The position numbers and the translations under genes were made by a program. From Mesaphorura yosii (lineage: Eukaryota; Arthropoda; Collembola; Poduromorpha; Tullbergiidae): a stretch of 64,000 bases of DNA. Of this stretch, positions 40,907 to 50,490 are shown one piece after another. Every line of letters begins with the position of its first letter. Position 1 is the first letter of the stretch. Under the pieces are notes generated by a model. That model was not told the origin of the DNA. It did not search any database and saw nothing but the letters and a program-made list of their open reading frames with translations. Location of the stretch: the NCBI GenBank assembly GCA_009869945.1, contig WIXG01000280.1:41364-105363 (forward strand). The letters run 5' to 3'.

Positions 40907-42537
40907 TTAAATGTCTTCCGGTTGCGGGTAGTGCACGTTGTCGATGACGTCTTGCCGATTGGCTTGGAAGCCAAAAAGTCCTGCCTGGGCATTCTCGAAA
41001 CCGAGCTGGAAAGCCCGGTTCATCAAATATTGGTTGGTTCGGAGCCTTTTCGATGGGACAAAAGCCGTGTCCCAGTGTAACTGGGCGAGTTCGTCTACCG
41101 GGAAGAAAATGGAGCGGAGATGCGGGGCGGGAATTTTTAAAAGAGTGGTCAGGATGATGTACATGACCCGACGGAGCCCCAAACTCAGCAGTTCGTTGTC
41201 GAGGCCCTGGAAAATGGAACACAAACTCGTGTCAGGTCAATAAGTGGTCTGACCTAAAGTTTCTGTGAGCTGATGACCACTTCACATCACTTACGATCGC
41301 CAACGACTCCATCATGACCTTGGTCGTCTTGTCCATGTGAAAGAGGGTCGGCAGAGTGTACAAATTTTGGACATCCCATGCGTACTTCGCGGCCGCAGCG
41401 ACAGAAGGCTGCAGATTCAGGTTAAACTCGTCCTCAACCCCCATCATGTACCCAATAATGGCCCAGAGGTGCATGTAACTCCACAGCTCGTGCTCCGTCG
41501 CGTCTCAGATGAACACAGCCTCCGGATTCATGAGCACGTAACCCATGAATCCACACTCGGTCGCGGCCTGGATGAATTGGTTCATGATCACCGCGCTCGA
41601 TTCGTACATTGTGTAATTCTCTGGCCAATTCCTGAACTTGTGCAGGGGCGACGCGTTCAGATCCTTCTTGACCGCCTCCCACATCAAATCGTCCGTCTTC
41701 ACTTCGGAGTACGCGTTCGGTGGCTGCAGCGGGCGGCCAAGGGCATTGGCCCGAAGTACAACACGCAGATGTATTCTTCGAATGTGCGCAATGCCCTTCA
41801 CGATCAGATTGTCGTGTGTATCGTCCGAAAATATTTCGTCGAACCAGACAAACATTTGGGCCGCTGTCGCGGCGTAGCGCTTGATGCACTTGGCGCTTGT
41901 GTCTGAGTATCCGGTGAACGCGAGCAAGTCTCGGGCGTCTGGCGCTCCCAAACCGACGACGAGGCCGAGTGCCCCGGCCATCGTGACAGACATCCGGTTC
42001 TTGCGGGCGAAGGCTTGTCCTTGGCGTGCGAGAGTGAGGTTGATCCAGGAAGGGAACGGAGTCCCGTGCTGGACGTTCCCCGAGCGTGGGCGACGGGACG
42101 GAAGTTCGCCCACAGGAACAGAGCAGAAGGGCAGGGAATTGTTTGGCGGTGGAAGCCTGGAAATTCAAGTTCAAACTAAAACAGTTGAACGGCATATCAT
42201 ACACACTGGAAAGAAACTTACCCGTTTCGTGGATTGCACATCGGTTTGTGGACCTTGTGTTTACGCCATCTGTCCCAGACGAGGAAGTCATGCTGGATTT
42301 CGTGTTCAATTCCCACAAATTCGTCGACAAAGCGGTCAGGTGCAACTAAACTAAGCAACTCATGAATCCGCTCCCGCCTCCGCGCCAAGTGTCCACGGCA
42401 TCAGAAACACTGATTATCGTGTGTCATAAGTTATGACTCATAACCAAGCTGGGGAGAAATTATTAAATGTTATTTTTTTGTTTGCAATAAACGTAAACGA
42501 AATTAACTTTCTCACCATCACTGCATTTTTGCTGCAT
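40907..42537 (-). CDS. MPAB/Lcp-type oxygenase (DUF2236) with one in-frame TGA
   Basis: Four exons on the minus strand: 42537-42516, 42345-42222, 42156-41295 and 41206-40907. Phases 1, 2 and 0 all agree and the total is 436 codons. The 22-nt first exon (MQQKCSD) is supported by phase only. Family features seen: the LARQGQAFARKNR segment before the first helix, RYAAT (Arg142, Thr146) followed by GIAHIRRIH (His173/His178), and a C-terminal ELWSYMHLWAIIGYMMG stretch then GVEDEFN. This matches the ER-bound oxygenase mpaB / rubber oxygenase Lcp catalytic domain (DUF2236, PF09995). In bacterial Lcp an Arg-x3-Thr pair and a His about 30 residues later serve the haem site (from memory). The substrate in arthropods is unknown. 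Codon 266 is TGA (41507-41505) between EAVFI and DATEHELWSY, in the middle of conserved sequence with the frame continuing. It could be a sequence error, a recent loss or recoding. Confidence 0.8.
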
Positions 42538-43067
42538 TGGATGCCAACACTTAACTTTGCCAATTCAAATTTGTGTGGTATCTGTGCGTAGTGGAAAGCA
42601 GCGATCACCAACGTCATAAACTGATTCAGGTGAAAAACAATATAAACGTACACGTAATACAATTAAGTGAACGAAAAGAGACAAAAGGAAGGAGGCAAAC
42701 GGCAAAGGTAAATGCGAACTGAGCTTCCCGCTTATCAGTGACGCACGCTTGCTCTCGCGCGCAGTTTGCAATTAGAAGAGGACATGCACAACCATAAGAG
42801 TTACACAATTGATATTTTAATGGCAAGAGCAATTCGCAATTGTATGTCTGACAAGCGACCAGTCACACAGCACATTTGACTATTGATAAGCTGATCATGC
42901 TCAAGCTATCAAGCTATGTACATGGGCAAACAGCGAGTATAACAGCTGACAAATTTACTGCTTGCTGCTGCTAACATTAATCTTTTGTCAATAGAATCAC
43001 AATAGCAGCATCACCACGAGCTCCGGAATCGGCAGAAGCAGTGTACATTTGCAGCACATCGGGCATT
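42538..43067. other. Shared upstream region between divergent genes
   Basis: Lies between the divergent starts of the oxygenase (minus) and the first PPxY membrane gene (plus). No conserved coding sequence was seen. In-frame open sequence extends upstream of the plus gene to 42981, and candidate acceptors lie at 42994 and 43054, so an unseen 5' exon of that gene is possible here. Confidence 0.5.
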
Positions 43068-43589
43068 ATGCCAGGTTTCGGAGGCGGTGGAGGGCCAGGC
43101 GGCTATCGCACTGGAGACATCCCGGCTGACACTCTCATCCTTGCGATCGGTGTAATCTTTGGAGTCATCATCGTCACGTGGTGTGCTTGTCTTCATTGTA
43201 AAAAGGTCATCAAATGTCTTCGAAAACGGAAAGGTAGCATTAAATTCTAGCTTCGGCCTGATTTAATAAGCCTCTTATTACTAACCTTTACTGGTTTGTT
43301 TTCAGCTCCTTCAAGGCAAATCCCGATTTTCACGGTGCCTGCAAACTGTAACTGCAATCGTAACCTCAATAACGGCTTTAACAGGGACGCCTCCTCCAAT
43401 TGGCCTCAGCCACAGCTAGGCAATGGCAATGGGCCTCCTCCGTCGTACTGTGAAGTTGTGAACACGCCTGTGCCTGTCACTGGCGATACTGTTGCTGGTC
43501 AGGACCAGAATTTGGCGCCTCCTCCATCTTACCTCAGTGCTCAAGCACAAGAATCAGAATCAGGGCCACAGTCACGACGTGACACGTGA
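43068..43589 (+). CDS. PPxY small single-pass membrane protein A
   Basis: Two exons, 43068-43233 and 43306-43589, joined in phase 1, give about 150 residues. Order: a short Gly-rich N-terminus (PGFGGGGGPGGY), a membrane segment DTLILAIGVIFGVIIVTW at about residues 21-38, a Cys/Lys-rich stop-transfer (CACLHCKKVIKCLRKRK), then a proline-rich tail with two PPPSY motifs (PPPSYCEVV, PPPSYLSA). The basic residues after the segment predict an outside-in topology with the tail in the cytosol. PPxY motifs bind WW domains, notably those of Nedd4-type HECT ubiquitin ligases, so an adaptor or self-downregulating membrane protein is likely (inference). It is the first member of the cluster running to 54.2 kb and shares the phase-1 junction after the basic segment. 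The ATG at 43068 was chosen because it gives the family's short N-terminus; an upstream exon cannot be excluded. No named family was recognised. Confidence 0.75.
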
Positions 43590-43721
43590 TCGTAGTGTAA
43601 TCTTTTAGATTGTAAGGTGATTATCATTATCCTTGTGTTCTTGTTCTTAATCTTACCTTAGTTATCTTTTATACGCATAGTTACGCCAATAATGCACGCG
43701 CTGATAGCAATTAGTCTTTAA

Positions 43722-43727
43722 AATAAA
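43722..43727 (+). terminator. Polyadenylation signal AATAAA, gene A
   Basis: AATAAA lies 133 nt after the stop codon of membrane gene A. Confidence 0.55.
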
Positions 43728-44088
43728 GGATTTGATTACAAACGACAAACACAAATCATGCACAATTAGACTGAATTCAGCAAGATTAAGATTAAGTTGC
43801 ACAGCACGGTTGTACACATTTTTGTTTTTCTCTTCGCTCTTCCTCTTCGCTTCCGATTCGAATCGCCACAATTTCAAGATTTATGCTCTGAAAGGTCGAT
43901 CTTCGTAATCATAATTCACAATTTGCTGACTTTTATCCGCTCGGTTATTTTCCTCATTCTGTTTTTTATTAACAAATTCTGATTTTTCTCTTTTCTTCAT
44001 CTGCATTTTGCCTGCATTGTATTTAATCTGTGATTGAATTCGACCTGCCCAAGTCCATATCGAGACTTTGACTTCGCTCTGTACGAAA

Positions 44089-45292
44089 ATGAGCTCGAGT
44101 TTGATCGGCAGCCCCGTGGCCAAGACAAGGGTGACTTTTGCCGATGAAAGGGCTACTGACGACGAATTCCAACTCTTGAAGGCGGAGGCACAGGAGCTGA
44201 GAGACAAGCTGGAGGCAAGTCGCAGCTTCAAATCAACTGCACGTAGCTAGATTACCAAATTTTACGAATTGTTTTGCATTGCAGAAAGCTCGAGCCGCCG
44301 TCCGTGACGTAACTTTCGCTGAAGGAACGTCCTCCATCGCTCAGGGCCCTAAGATTCAGCTGCAAAAACGGAAGACGATTCGCGGGCATTTTGGGAAAAT
44401 CGTCGGCCTTCACTGGGCTGAAAAGCACTCGCACTCTCGATTCGTTTGCGCGTCGCAAGGCTGTCAGCTTATCGTCTGGAATCCTATTAAGTCGAGCATG
44501 GACAAAATCTTCAAGCTGGACACTTCGTTCGTGATGTGCTGCGGGTACGCTCCGTCGGGTGATTTTATTGCGTGCGGAGGATTGGACAATCGATGCAGCA
44601 TTTACGACCTGCGCAAGGAGCCCAAGTACCACCACTCGGCTCCGATGGCTCAAGTGACGGGCCACGAAGGCTTCATCAGTTTTGTTCGATTCCTGGACGA
44701 CGCTCGGCTCCTGACTGCGTCGGGGGACGAAACTTGTGGACTCTGGGACGTTGAACACAGCGTCACGAATTCAACCGCTCGTTTCAAGGGCCACGCAGGC
44801 TCGGTTTCGTCGCTGGCTCTCAGCCCAACGGATCCAAACATGTTCCTCAGTGGCGCCTGTGATTTGTCAGCAAAAGTCTGGGACATTCGTGAGTCCCGCT
44901 GTGTTCAGACGTTCGCTGGGCCCCAGCAGGATGTGAATTCGGTGAAATATTTGCCGTCAGGTCAAAGCTTCGTGGTTGGGTCGGAGGACGGCACGTGTCG
45001 ACTGTACGATATTCGCTCTGATCAGGAGCTGCAAATGTACGGGGCTCCGATCGATCCGCTGGATTCGAGCCGGGAACACTTTGGAGTCACATCGGTCGAC
45101 GTTTCACTCTCGGGTCGCCTGATCTTCGCGGGATTTCAGAGCGGGCATTACATGATTTGGGATACTCTCAAAGGAGTCGACAGAAGCACAGTCAAGGCGC
45201 ACGATGGGCAACTGAGCACGCTTGGAGTCTCGCCGGACGGAAAGGCGCTGGCCACCGGGTCATGGGACAGCATCCTGAGGATTTGGAACTAA
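44089..45292 (+). CDS. Divergent G-protein beta subunit, seven WD40 repeats
   Basis: Exon 1 is 44089-44214 and exon 2 is 44285-45292, phase 0, giving 377 residues. The N-terminal helix (FQLLKAEAQELRDKLE then KARAAVRDVTF) aligns with the coiled coil by which G-beta pairs with G-gamma. Seven WD blades follow with G-beta landmarks RGHFGKIVGLHW, GYAPSGDFIACGGLDN, LTASGDETCGLWD, SGACDLSAKVWDIRE, GSEDGTCRLYDIRSDQEL, LSGRLIFAG and the terminal TGSWDSILRIWN. It is closer to the G-beta1 type than to G-beta5. The extended N-terminus (about 25 residues before the helix) and changes at usual G-alpha/effector contact positions suggest a specialised paralogue. Almost all of the propeller lies in one exon, which may reflect intron loss. 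It would signal at the inner plasma membrane with a G-gamma partner (inference). Confidence 0.92.
44215..44284 (+). other. GC-AG intron in the G-beta gene
   Basis: The donor is GAG|GCAAGT and the acceptor ATTGCAG|AAA, 70 nt long. Only the GC donor keeps the frame between LRDKLE and KARAAV; the nearby GT at 44219 would shift it. AG|GCAAGT is the usual consensus of the rare GC-AG intron class. Confidence 0.75.
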
Positions 45293-45539
45293 TCAGCAAA
45301 GCAGTCGTGTCTCGTGTCTTAAGAACGAGATTTATTACCTTACACCTTCAGCAGATTTGACAAGGTTAAGAATATTTGAGACTAAAGTCAGTTTGAAAGA
45401 ATTTGGTTTGTTGTTCATCTCGTCTAGAATTCGAATTCAAATTTTCCGCCTGAAAGAAATATAAATGTAGCGACTTCTAAAGAAATGCTCTCTTCACTTG
45501 GTAAACGAGTTCGACTTACTTCGAGTGATATGGCGTATT

Positions 45540-45545
45540 AATAAA
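45540..45545 (+). terminator. Polyadenylation signal AATAAA, G-beta gene
   Basis: The signal is about 250 nt after the G-beta stop. It sits 6 nt before the end of the convergent 62-residue gene, so the transcripts probably overlap. Confidence 0.55.
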
Positions 45546-45550
45546 GAGCC

Positions 45551-45739
45551 TCACTTCTTCTCGCCGAGCGTGGCCTTTGTGATTACATTGTACAATGCTT
45601 CTCCAGCCTCATTCGTACTGGCGGGCGTCTTGACTGTCTCGATGACATTGCCAGTTGCCTCGTCCACAGATCTTTCGGTGATGACACCGGTTTCCGCGTA
45701 AATTGCAGAAGTGATTGTCTCTGTAGTAGTCGACGACAT
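45551..45739 (-). CDS. Unrecognised 62-residue protein, paralogue 1
   Basis: A single uninterrupted frame of 62 codons starts with MSSTTTETIT and ends LGEKK. It has no signal peptide, membrane segment or cysteine; it is rich in Thr/Val/Glu with alternating residues (TGVITERSVDEATGNVIET) that suggest beta-strands. Paralogue 3 at 47.7 kb shares TGVITER and VDEATGNVIET, and paralogue 2 at 46.6 kb shares the ends. Conservation of protein sequence between copies argues that it is coding. I do not recognise the family. A TATTTAAA box and a shared upstream element lie about 100 nt upstream, so it has its own promoter. It is convergent with the G-beta gene. Confidence 0.75.
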   Translation of the reverse strand: MSSTTTETITSAIYAETGVITERSVDEATGNVIETVKTPASTNEAGEALYNVITKATLGEKK

Positions 45740-45833
45740 TTTCGTACTCTGCTGATGAAGGTTGTGGATCTGCTTGGCGTTTGCGGGTCGGGAGCGAATA
45801 AATCAGTGACTGTCTTGCAGAACTTGCCAATTA

Positions 45834-45864
45834 TTTAAATAGGCTTTGACTGGTTGCTGTTACG
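45834..45864 (-). promoter_or_regulatory. TATA box plus conserved upstream element, paralogue 1
   Basis: Read on the minus strand: CGTAAC, 8 nt, GTCAAAG, 2 nt, TATTTAAA. The same words in the same order and near-identical spacing precede paralogue 2 at 46856-46825. The TATA box is about 95-100 nt before the ATG. Confidence 0.6.
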
Positions 45865-46542
45865 TGGTTCCAGACCACACCATGGTTGAAGCAAAGGATC
45901 TTGCATTTATGGTCTCTTCTTGAATGGATTCGAGCAATTGCATTGAAACGCGCTGGTTTAGTGACATTATTCCACCGATATTTTCAACTCCGAGTTGAAG
46001 CACTGCAGCAGCAATTTTTAATGAACCACAATAAAGCTACACGATACCGACACTCTGCCATGGCCACATTCGTTGGAAGACTCCAGAATATTTTTATCCT
46101 ACACGTGTTGGCCGATTACAGACGGGTGGAGTTACAAAATTATCAACGGGCTATGATATCTTGATATCACGCCCTTCACAACACGTGTTTTGTGCCTAAT
46201 CCATGATGCATTAACCACCAAACGCGATTCGATTATCGCATCGTCGATGTTTGCATGCTGATTAATTTATTCTCTGTTCGCTTAAGAGGTTTCTTTGATT
46301 TATTGTCTAACATGAACGATTTCAGCGCAATTGAGAACAAAAATTTTAACAGTATTAAAGCGAATCAGCCCAAGCTTTGCTCTAATGGGCGTTCTTCTCA
46401 TTGGCCAATTCCTCGTGATTTTCCTAAAGAACAGGCTAATAACTTGTCAGGAATTTCTCCCACATATTTTACTGTACAAACTGAGCACTTATTACCTTTG
46501 CATATTTTGCAAGCGCGTGAGCCACAGGCAAGGGGCTGGGTC

Positions 46543-46730
46543 TTATTTCGATGAGGCAGGAGTGGTCTTGAGGATCACGTTGTAAATTGTCTGCCCATCC
46601 GTGGTTTTACCAACTGGTGTTTTGACCGTTACGGAGGTGAACCCATTCTCAGCCACTTCCGTCTCGGTGAAGACACCGAACTTGGGGGGTCAATGTCAGC
46701 TGTGATGGTTTTTGTGATTGTCGAAGACAT
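46543..46730 (-). pseudogene. Paralogue 2 of the 62-residue protein, frame broken once
   Basis: Minus-strand ATG at 46730 gives MSSTITKTITADIDPP. The frame is then shifted at a run of six C (plus-strand GGGGGG at 46684-46689), after which the family sequence continues in another frame (FGVFTETEVAE ... TVKTPVGKTTDGQTIYNVI) to TAA at 46543. The total of 188 nt is one short of the 189 expected. A missing C in the run would explain it, so this may be a sequencing or assembly slip rather than a dead gene. Its promoter element is intact. Confidence 0.65.
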
Positions 46731-46824
46731 TTTATTGCTTCTCTGACGAAGATTTTACTATTTTTCTAGTATTCGCACCCTGAGAACTGAAAATATTTAA
46801 TTAGACTCCAAAACTTGAAGCGTG

Positions 46825-46856
46825 CTTAAATACTCTTTGACTTACCTGTGGTTACG
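46825..46856 (-). promoter_or_regulatory. TATA box plus conserved upstream element, paralogue 2
   Basis: Minus strand: CGTAAC, 9 nt, GTCAAAG, 2 nt, TATTTAAG. It matches the element before paralogue 1 in order, orientation and spacing. Confidence 0.6.
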
Positions 46857-47672
46857 TGTCTCCAGGTCCCTTTCAAGGCGCCAATTGTGGACATTGGTTG
46901 CAGGATCCCAAATCATTTCAATTGGAAATTCGGCGGTTTGTTGCATCATTCAATATTCTCATCCAGGTTCAACTTGAAGCATGAAGAAAAACTTAATGAA
47001 CCACAGTGAATGAATTGATGTGATATCTTCATTTAGCCACGGCCGTATTTATTAAAGAGCAATAAATGAAAGCCTCCAGAACATTTTTAATTAGGCTTTA
47101 CCCCGCACACATGTTGGGTGATTAGCAGGATTTTGGAACTTTTCAATTATATTGAATTGAATTGTCATCTACCTCTACCTTGAACCGCCAAACATCGCCT
47201 TCCTGAAGGATCGTGTTCTTCTAATTCCGAATCCACGAAATTCAACGCAGCTTAAGCTTTAGCTTATCGTGTGTTTCGTCATTCTTGCACGGACAAACGC
47301 CAATTTAATTCTCAGTTAATGCATGCTTCAAGAGTTGTGTCCCCGCAAAATTGGCACTGAAAAATTTCGACGCAAACTCATAAATCAAATCGAAAACTGC
47401 AAGATTGGTGAACCATTCATCGTGTGAATAATATTTGTTTACGATTTAGCTAGATTTTATTTCATGAAACAATTTCGAATGCAAATCAAATTGATCAAGA
47501 GAAAAACGAGTTAGGCTTAATTGAACTCTGATGCTGATGAATGTTCGTCTTTCCTAAATAAGTCAAATGGCAAATAATACAATTGCAAATTACTTTCCAT
47601 TCTTGAATGTTCAGTGCAAGTGCCATTTCATAAGTTTGATTGTTACCGTCAAAGAAATTTCCGTCCCATTTC

Positions 47673-47864
47673 TCACTTCTTGCCAAGGGTGGTCTTGAGG
47701 CTCACACTGTACAAAGTTTGCCCATCATCTGTCTTGCCCGTCGGAGTCTTGATTGTCTCGATGACATTGCCAGTTGCCTCATCGACTTGTCTCTCGGTGA
47801 TGACGCCAGTCTTGTCATCAATGTTGAGCGTGATTTTCTTGACGCTGGTCTGTTCGGAAGACAT
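47673..47864 (-). CDS. Unrecognised 63-residue protein, paralogue 3
   Basis: An intact 63-codon frame from ATG 47864 (MSSEQTSVKKITLNIDDK) to TTLGKK. The frame is open further upstream, but the ATG matching the MSS start of the paralogues was chosen. It is closest to paralogue 1: a stretch of about 27 nt around GTCTCGATGACATTGCCAGT is identical in both, which suggests recent duplication or gene conversion between copies 1 and 3. No signal peptide or known domain was seen. Its upstream region keeps GTCAAAG but no clear TATTTAA box, so regulation may differ from the other two. Confidence 0.75.
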   Translation of the reverse strand: MSSEQTSVKKITLNIDDKTGVITERQVDEATGNVIETIKTPTGKTDDGQTLYSVSLKTTLGKK

Positions 47865-48678
47865 TTTCAAGTTCTTTTCGCGTCGCGAGTGGTTTCTGCG
47901 GATGAAAAGCTTTGACACAGGGCTGGAAAAGCTGGAGAATTTCTTTAAGTAGTCGTCGCTTGGCTTGCGTTGCGTGACGAACTCGAAATCTTGCGGAGTT
48001 GCAGTTAATTCACGTGCCAATCAAAAATTCCGGTTTTTCATTGCGCGAGCAGGCACGATTTGAAGCAGTCATCGATTAGAGGAGAAGTTAACTTCATTCA
48101 TTTCGGTTAATAAATTAACACTTAACAAAAGCTGGTCAACCGCATTGGTGAGATATGAACATTAAACCAAGGAGAGACTTGTTAAGAAGCGATAAGCCGA
48201 ATCCTCCAGAAAATGCTACAGTTCAAGGATGCCGTGTTCGCCAAATAAGGCTCAGTCAGCGTAAAATAAATTTTAATAAACTTCTCGTGCTCTCAAAAAT
48301 AAAAACAAACGCAATTGAAAGCCATCCACAATAAAGCCTCTAGTCTCAATTACTTGTCGACCATCGACAGATCAGCTTGAGAAGCTGAGCGAACTTTGCA
48401 ATTCGCAAGTAGAATACGTGCAACACGAGCCGAGCCTTCGTGTCCGTCATCGTCATCGCTGTCGTCATTAATTGGAAAAGTCACCGTAAAGTAATGACGC
48501 ACGAAAAGTTAGGACGTCAGTTAATGAAGTAATTAATGACAGCAGTAATCGCGTCATCGGCCTTGTTTTGTCCGCATCAGTTAGTCAGTTTTTACCGTCT
48601 GACCATGAGCATGAACACGTTGCTGTGTGACTCGAGTTTTTTTTTTCTAATTCATGACGTAAGTAATGCGAATTGCAG
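47865..48678. other. Gap without recognised gene
   Basis: AT-rich sequence with a poly-T run near 48639-48649. No membrane segment or PPxY-type tail was found in any frame. It ends at a possible splice acceptor (GAATTGCAG at 48678). Confidence 0.5.
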
Positions 48679-48893
48679 ACACACCGATACGTACGAAACG
48701 TAATTAATCAATGACGCACACTAACTCCATGCCTGCTCTGATGCCTCCGTACTGCGGAGTTGTGAATGAATTCGCACACGGACCTGATTCTTCTCCACCG
48801 CCGCCATACTCAAGCGTGGCCAATGACGGCTCGGGTTTTGTGCTGCTCACTCTGACCGCCGTGAAATTGGAATTGGAGGAGTCGTACATATGA
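48679..48893 (+). pseudogene. Orphan PPxY tail exon (member B), probable relic
   Basis: From ATG 48711 a 60-codon frame contains MPPYCGVV and PPPPYSSVA, like the tails of the neighbouring membrane proteins, and ends EESYI. A splice acceptor at 48678 lies in the same phase as the family's tail exons, but an in-frame TAA (48705-48707) separates it from the PPxY part, and no membrane exon was found upstream. It is therefore either a relic of a tail exon or a small soluble PPxY peptide started at 48711. Confidence in expression is low. Confidence 0.4.
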
Positions 48894-49427
48894 CTAGGAA
48901 TAAGAATTTACGACTTGTCTTCCATAAACTTGTTATCTGTCTCAATTTCCATTGATTTGCACATCCATTGGCAGTTTTCATTTGCTGTTTTGTCAGCATT
49001 AATTTCACATTCACAAAAAGGCGACTTATCGCTAAAACGCGTTTTACCTCGGCATTGACGAGGCACGGCACAAGTAAGTATTAAGCTCATTTCTTATCAG
49101 GAACTCTTTCTCTACTTGCATTCACAAGCAACTCGGCACTGATAAGTCTGCAATTCTGCTGGCTGTACGTACATGGATTGTATCTCGTTTACATTGCCAT
49201 TTTCCCTGTCATTATTGCCATTGGCGGCACGTCATACGCGCGTACGTGTGTAAAATGTACGGCGATGAGTCGAAGTTGAGTTGAGCTGTTTGACATTTTC
49301 CAGTTGCCAGCTTCGGTGCAGTCAAATCATTTAAATGTTTAAAAGTTCCATTTAATTTGAGAGGTCGTTAAGAAAAGAAAGAGGATTATTGGGTTAACTG
49401 CCTCTTAACGTCTCCACGATCGCAACG

Positions 49428-50181
49428 ATGGAGGAAAGCGATATGTAAGTTAATCAACAGTTAATTAATTAGTGGAATTGATACGGTTACGGTTAATCTT
49501 GCCTGCTCCCACGCCCATTTTGTCCATTTGCAGTTACTTCATCATTTCTGGCGTGAGCTTCGCAATTGCAATTCTTATCGGTCTCTTATACTTGTGTTAC
49601 TACCGCAAGATAATGAATAAGCGAAGAGGTAAGTGCGAACAATTAAAGAATCAGTTCAATTAGTTTAGAGGGCTTAATATTAATTTATTACATTTTGCCT
49701 ACTGTGCATGTGATCAACAGCGCAACCGCAGACTTGGGTCGTGATGACGCAAGTTCCCGCTGGGTATCAGCCGGGAGCTGCCACGATGTCCCCACCGCAC
49801 GTTATTCCCGGAACCGTGATCGGGACACCGATGACGCCCATGCCGGCTGGACCTGGCCACGGCGAATTCAACACTGTGAGCGCGGGCCCGGGACCGTACC
49901 CGCAGCAGCCTCCACCTTACTACTTGCCCGTGTCTGCTGGGGCAGCGCCTGCGCCCGGTGCTGCTCCTGGCGGGATCCCACCCAACTACTTTGGGGCTAC
50001 AAGTGTCACAACTTCACAAACTCTGGAGCCAAGCCTCAAGCACACGGGCGCGGGCTTTCGCATGGCCAGTAAGTTAGTTTTCCTTTGATCTTGAACGGCA
50101 TCTGCCGGCCAGTTATCAGAAATTTCTAATCACTAATCACTATCATATTAATTAATGTGAATTGCAGATAGCAACTTCTGA
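49428..50181 (+). CDS. PPxY small single-pass membrane protein C
   Basis: Four exons: 49428-49444, 49534-49628, 49721-50068 and 50168-50181, phases 2, 1, 1, giving 157 residues. Exon 1 is 17 nt (MEESD plus two bases). Exon 2 is the membrane exon YFIISGVSFAIAILIGLLYL followed by basic KIMNKRR. Exon 3 is a Pro/Gly/Ala-rich tail with SPPHV, QPPPYYLPV and IPPNYFG, so two PPxY motifs (PPPY, PPNY). Exon 4 adds NSNF. Without the last splice the tail would end 7 residues into the intron (50088). The very short N-terminus outside and basic residues inside predict a type III single-pass protein with a cytosolic tail. This is the best preserved example of the family's exon plan. Confidence 0.8.
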
Positions 50182-50298
50182 GTCTGATTTGCCGGGCGGA
50201 GTCACAGCATGGATGAATTATCTGATGAAAATACGTATTCGATGATTGTTTTTTTTTAATGTCAAAGCGATTGTACTTGAGTCTATTTAGCCTTTCTT

Positions 50299-50304
50299 AA
50301 TAAA
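50299..50304 (+). terminator. Polyadenylation signal AATAAA, gene C
   Basis: AATAAA lies about 120 nt after the stop in exon 4. This supports use of the last small exon. Confidence 0.5.
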
Positions 50305-50490
50305 CATATTAAGCGTGAAAGTCAAGAGTGGTCACGGGAAATAATGTGCGTATAAACTGTGAGGTTAATCTGCCTGCTTCCATCAGGAAGCAGAAAGGGA
50401 GCAGTTGGACGCTTCGGCCACGATATCCGTTTAACAGCATTGCGAACTTACCAAATTACTGCAATACCATTGCTGCTTAGAAAATTTGAA

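Larger units (their letters stand above)
45551..47140. repeat. Diverged tandem duplication, unit offset about 0.98 kb
   Basis: The two copies include the 62-residue gene, its promoter element and about 400 nt of upstream sequence. Matching landmarks are the start codons (45739 and 46730), TTAATGAACCACA (about 46018 and 46993), and CTCCAGAAtATTTTTA then a TGTTGG/GATTA block (about 46081 and 47073). The copies are diverged and differ by small indels, so the duplication is not recent. Confidence 0.7.

Noticed and set aside
41337-41906. 189-codon plus-strand frame opposite the oxygenase gene
   Set aside because: It is antisense to conserved coding sequence, Arg/His/Val-rich by codon complement, with no family features.
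41434-42345. 303-codon minus-strand frame across the oxygenase
   Set aside because: It uses a shifted frame for the conserved part (Arg/Thr/Ser/Pro-rich). Splicing 42345-42222 to 42156-41295 recovers the oxygenase domain in the correct frame.
43041-43067. Earlier non-ATG start for membrane gene A
   Set aside because: It would need a GTG start or an unseen exon; ATG 43068 gives the family's short N-terminus.
44252-44758. 168-codon minus-strand frame opposite G-beta
   Set aside because: Antisense shadow of the WD40 exon.
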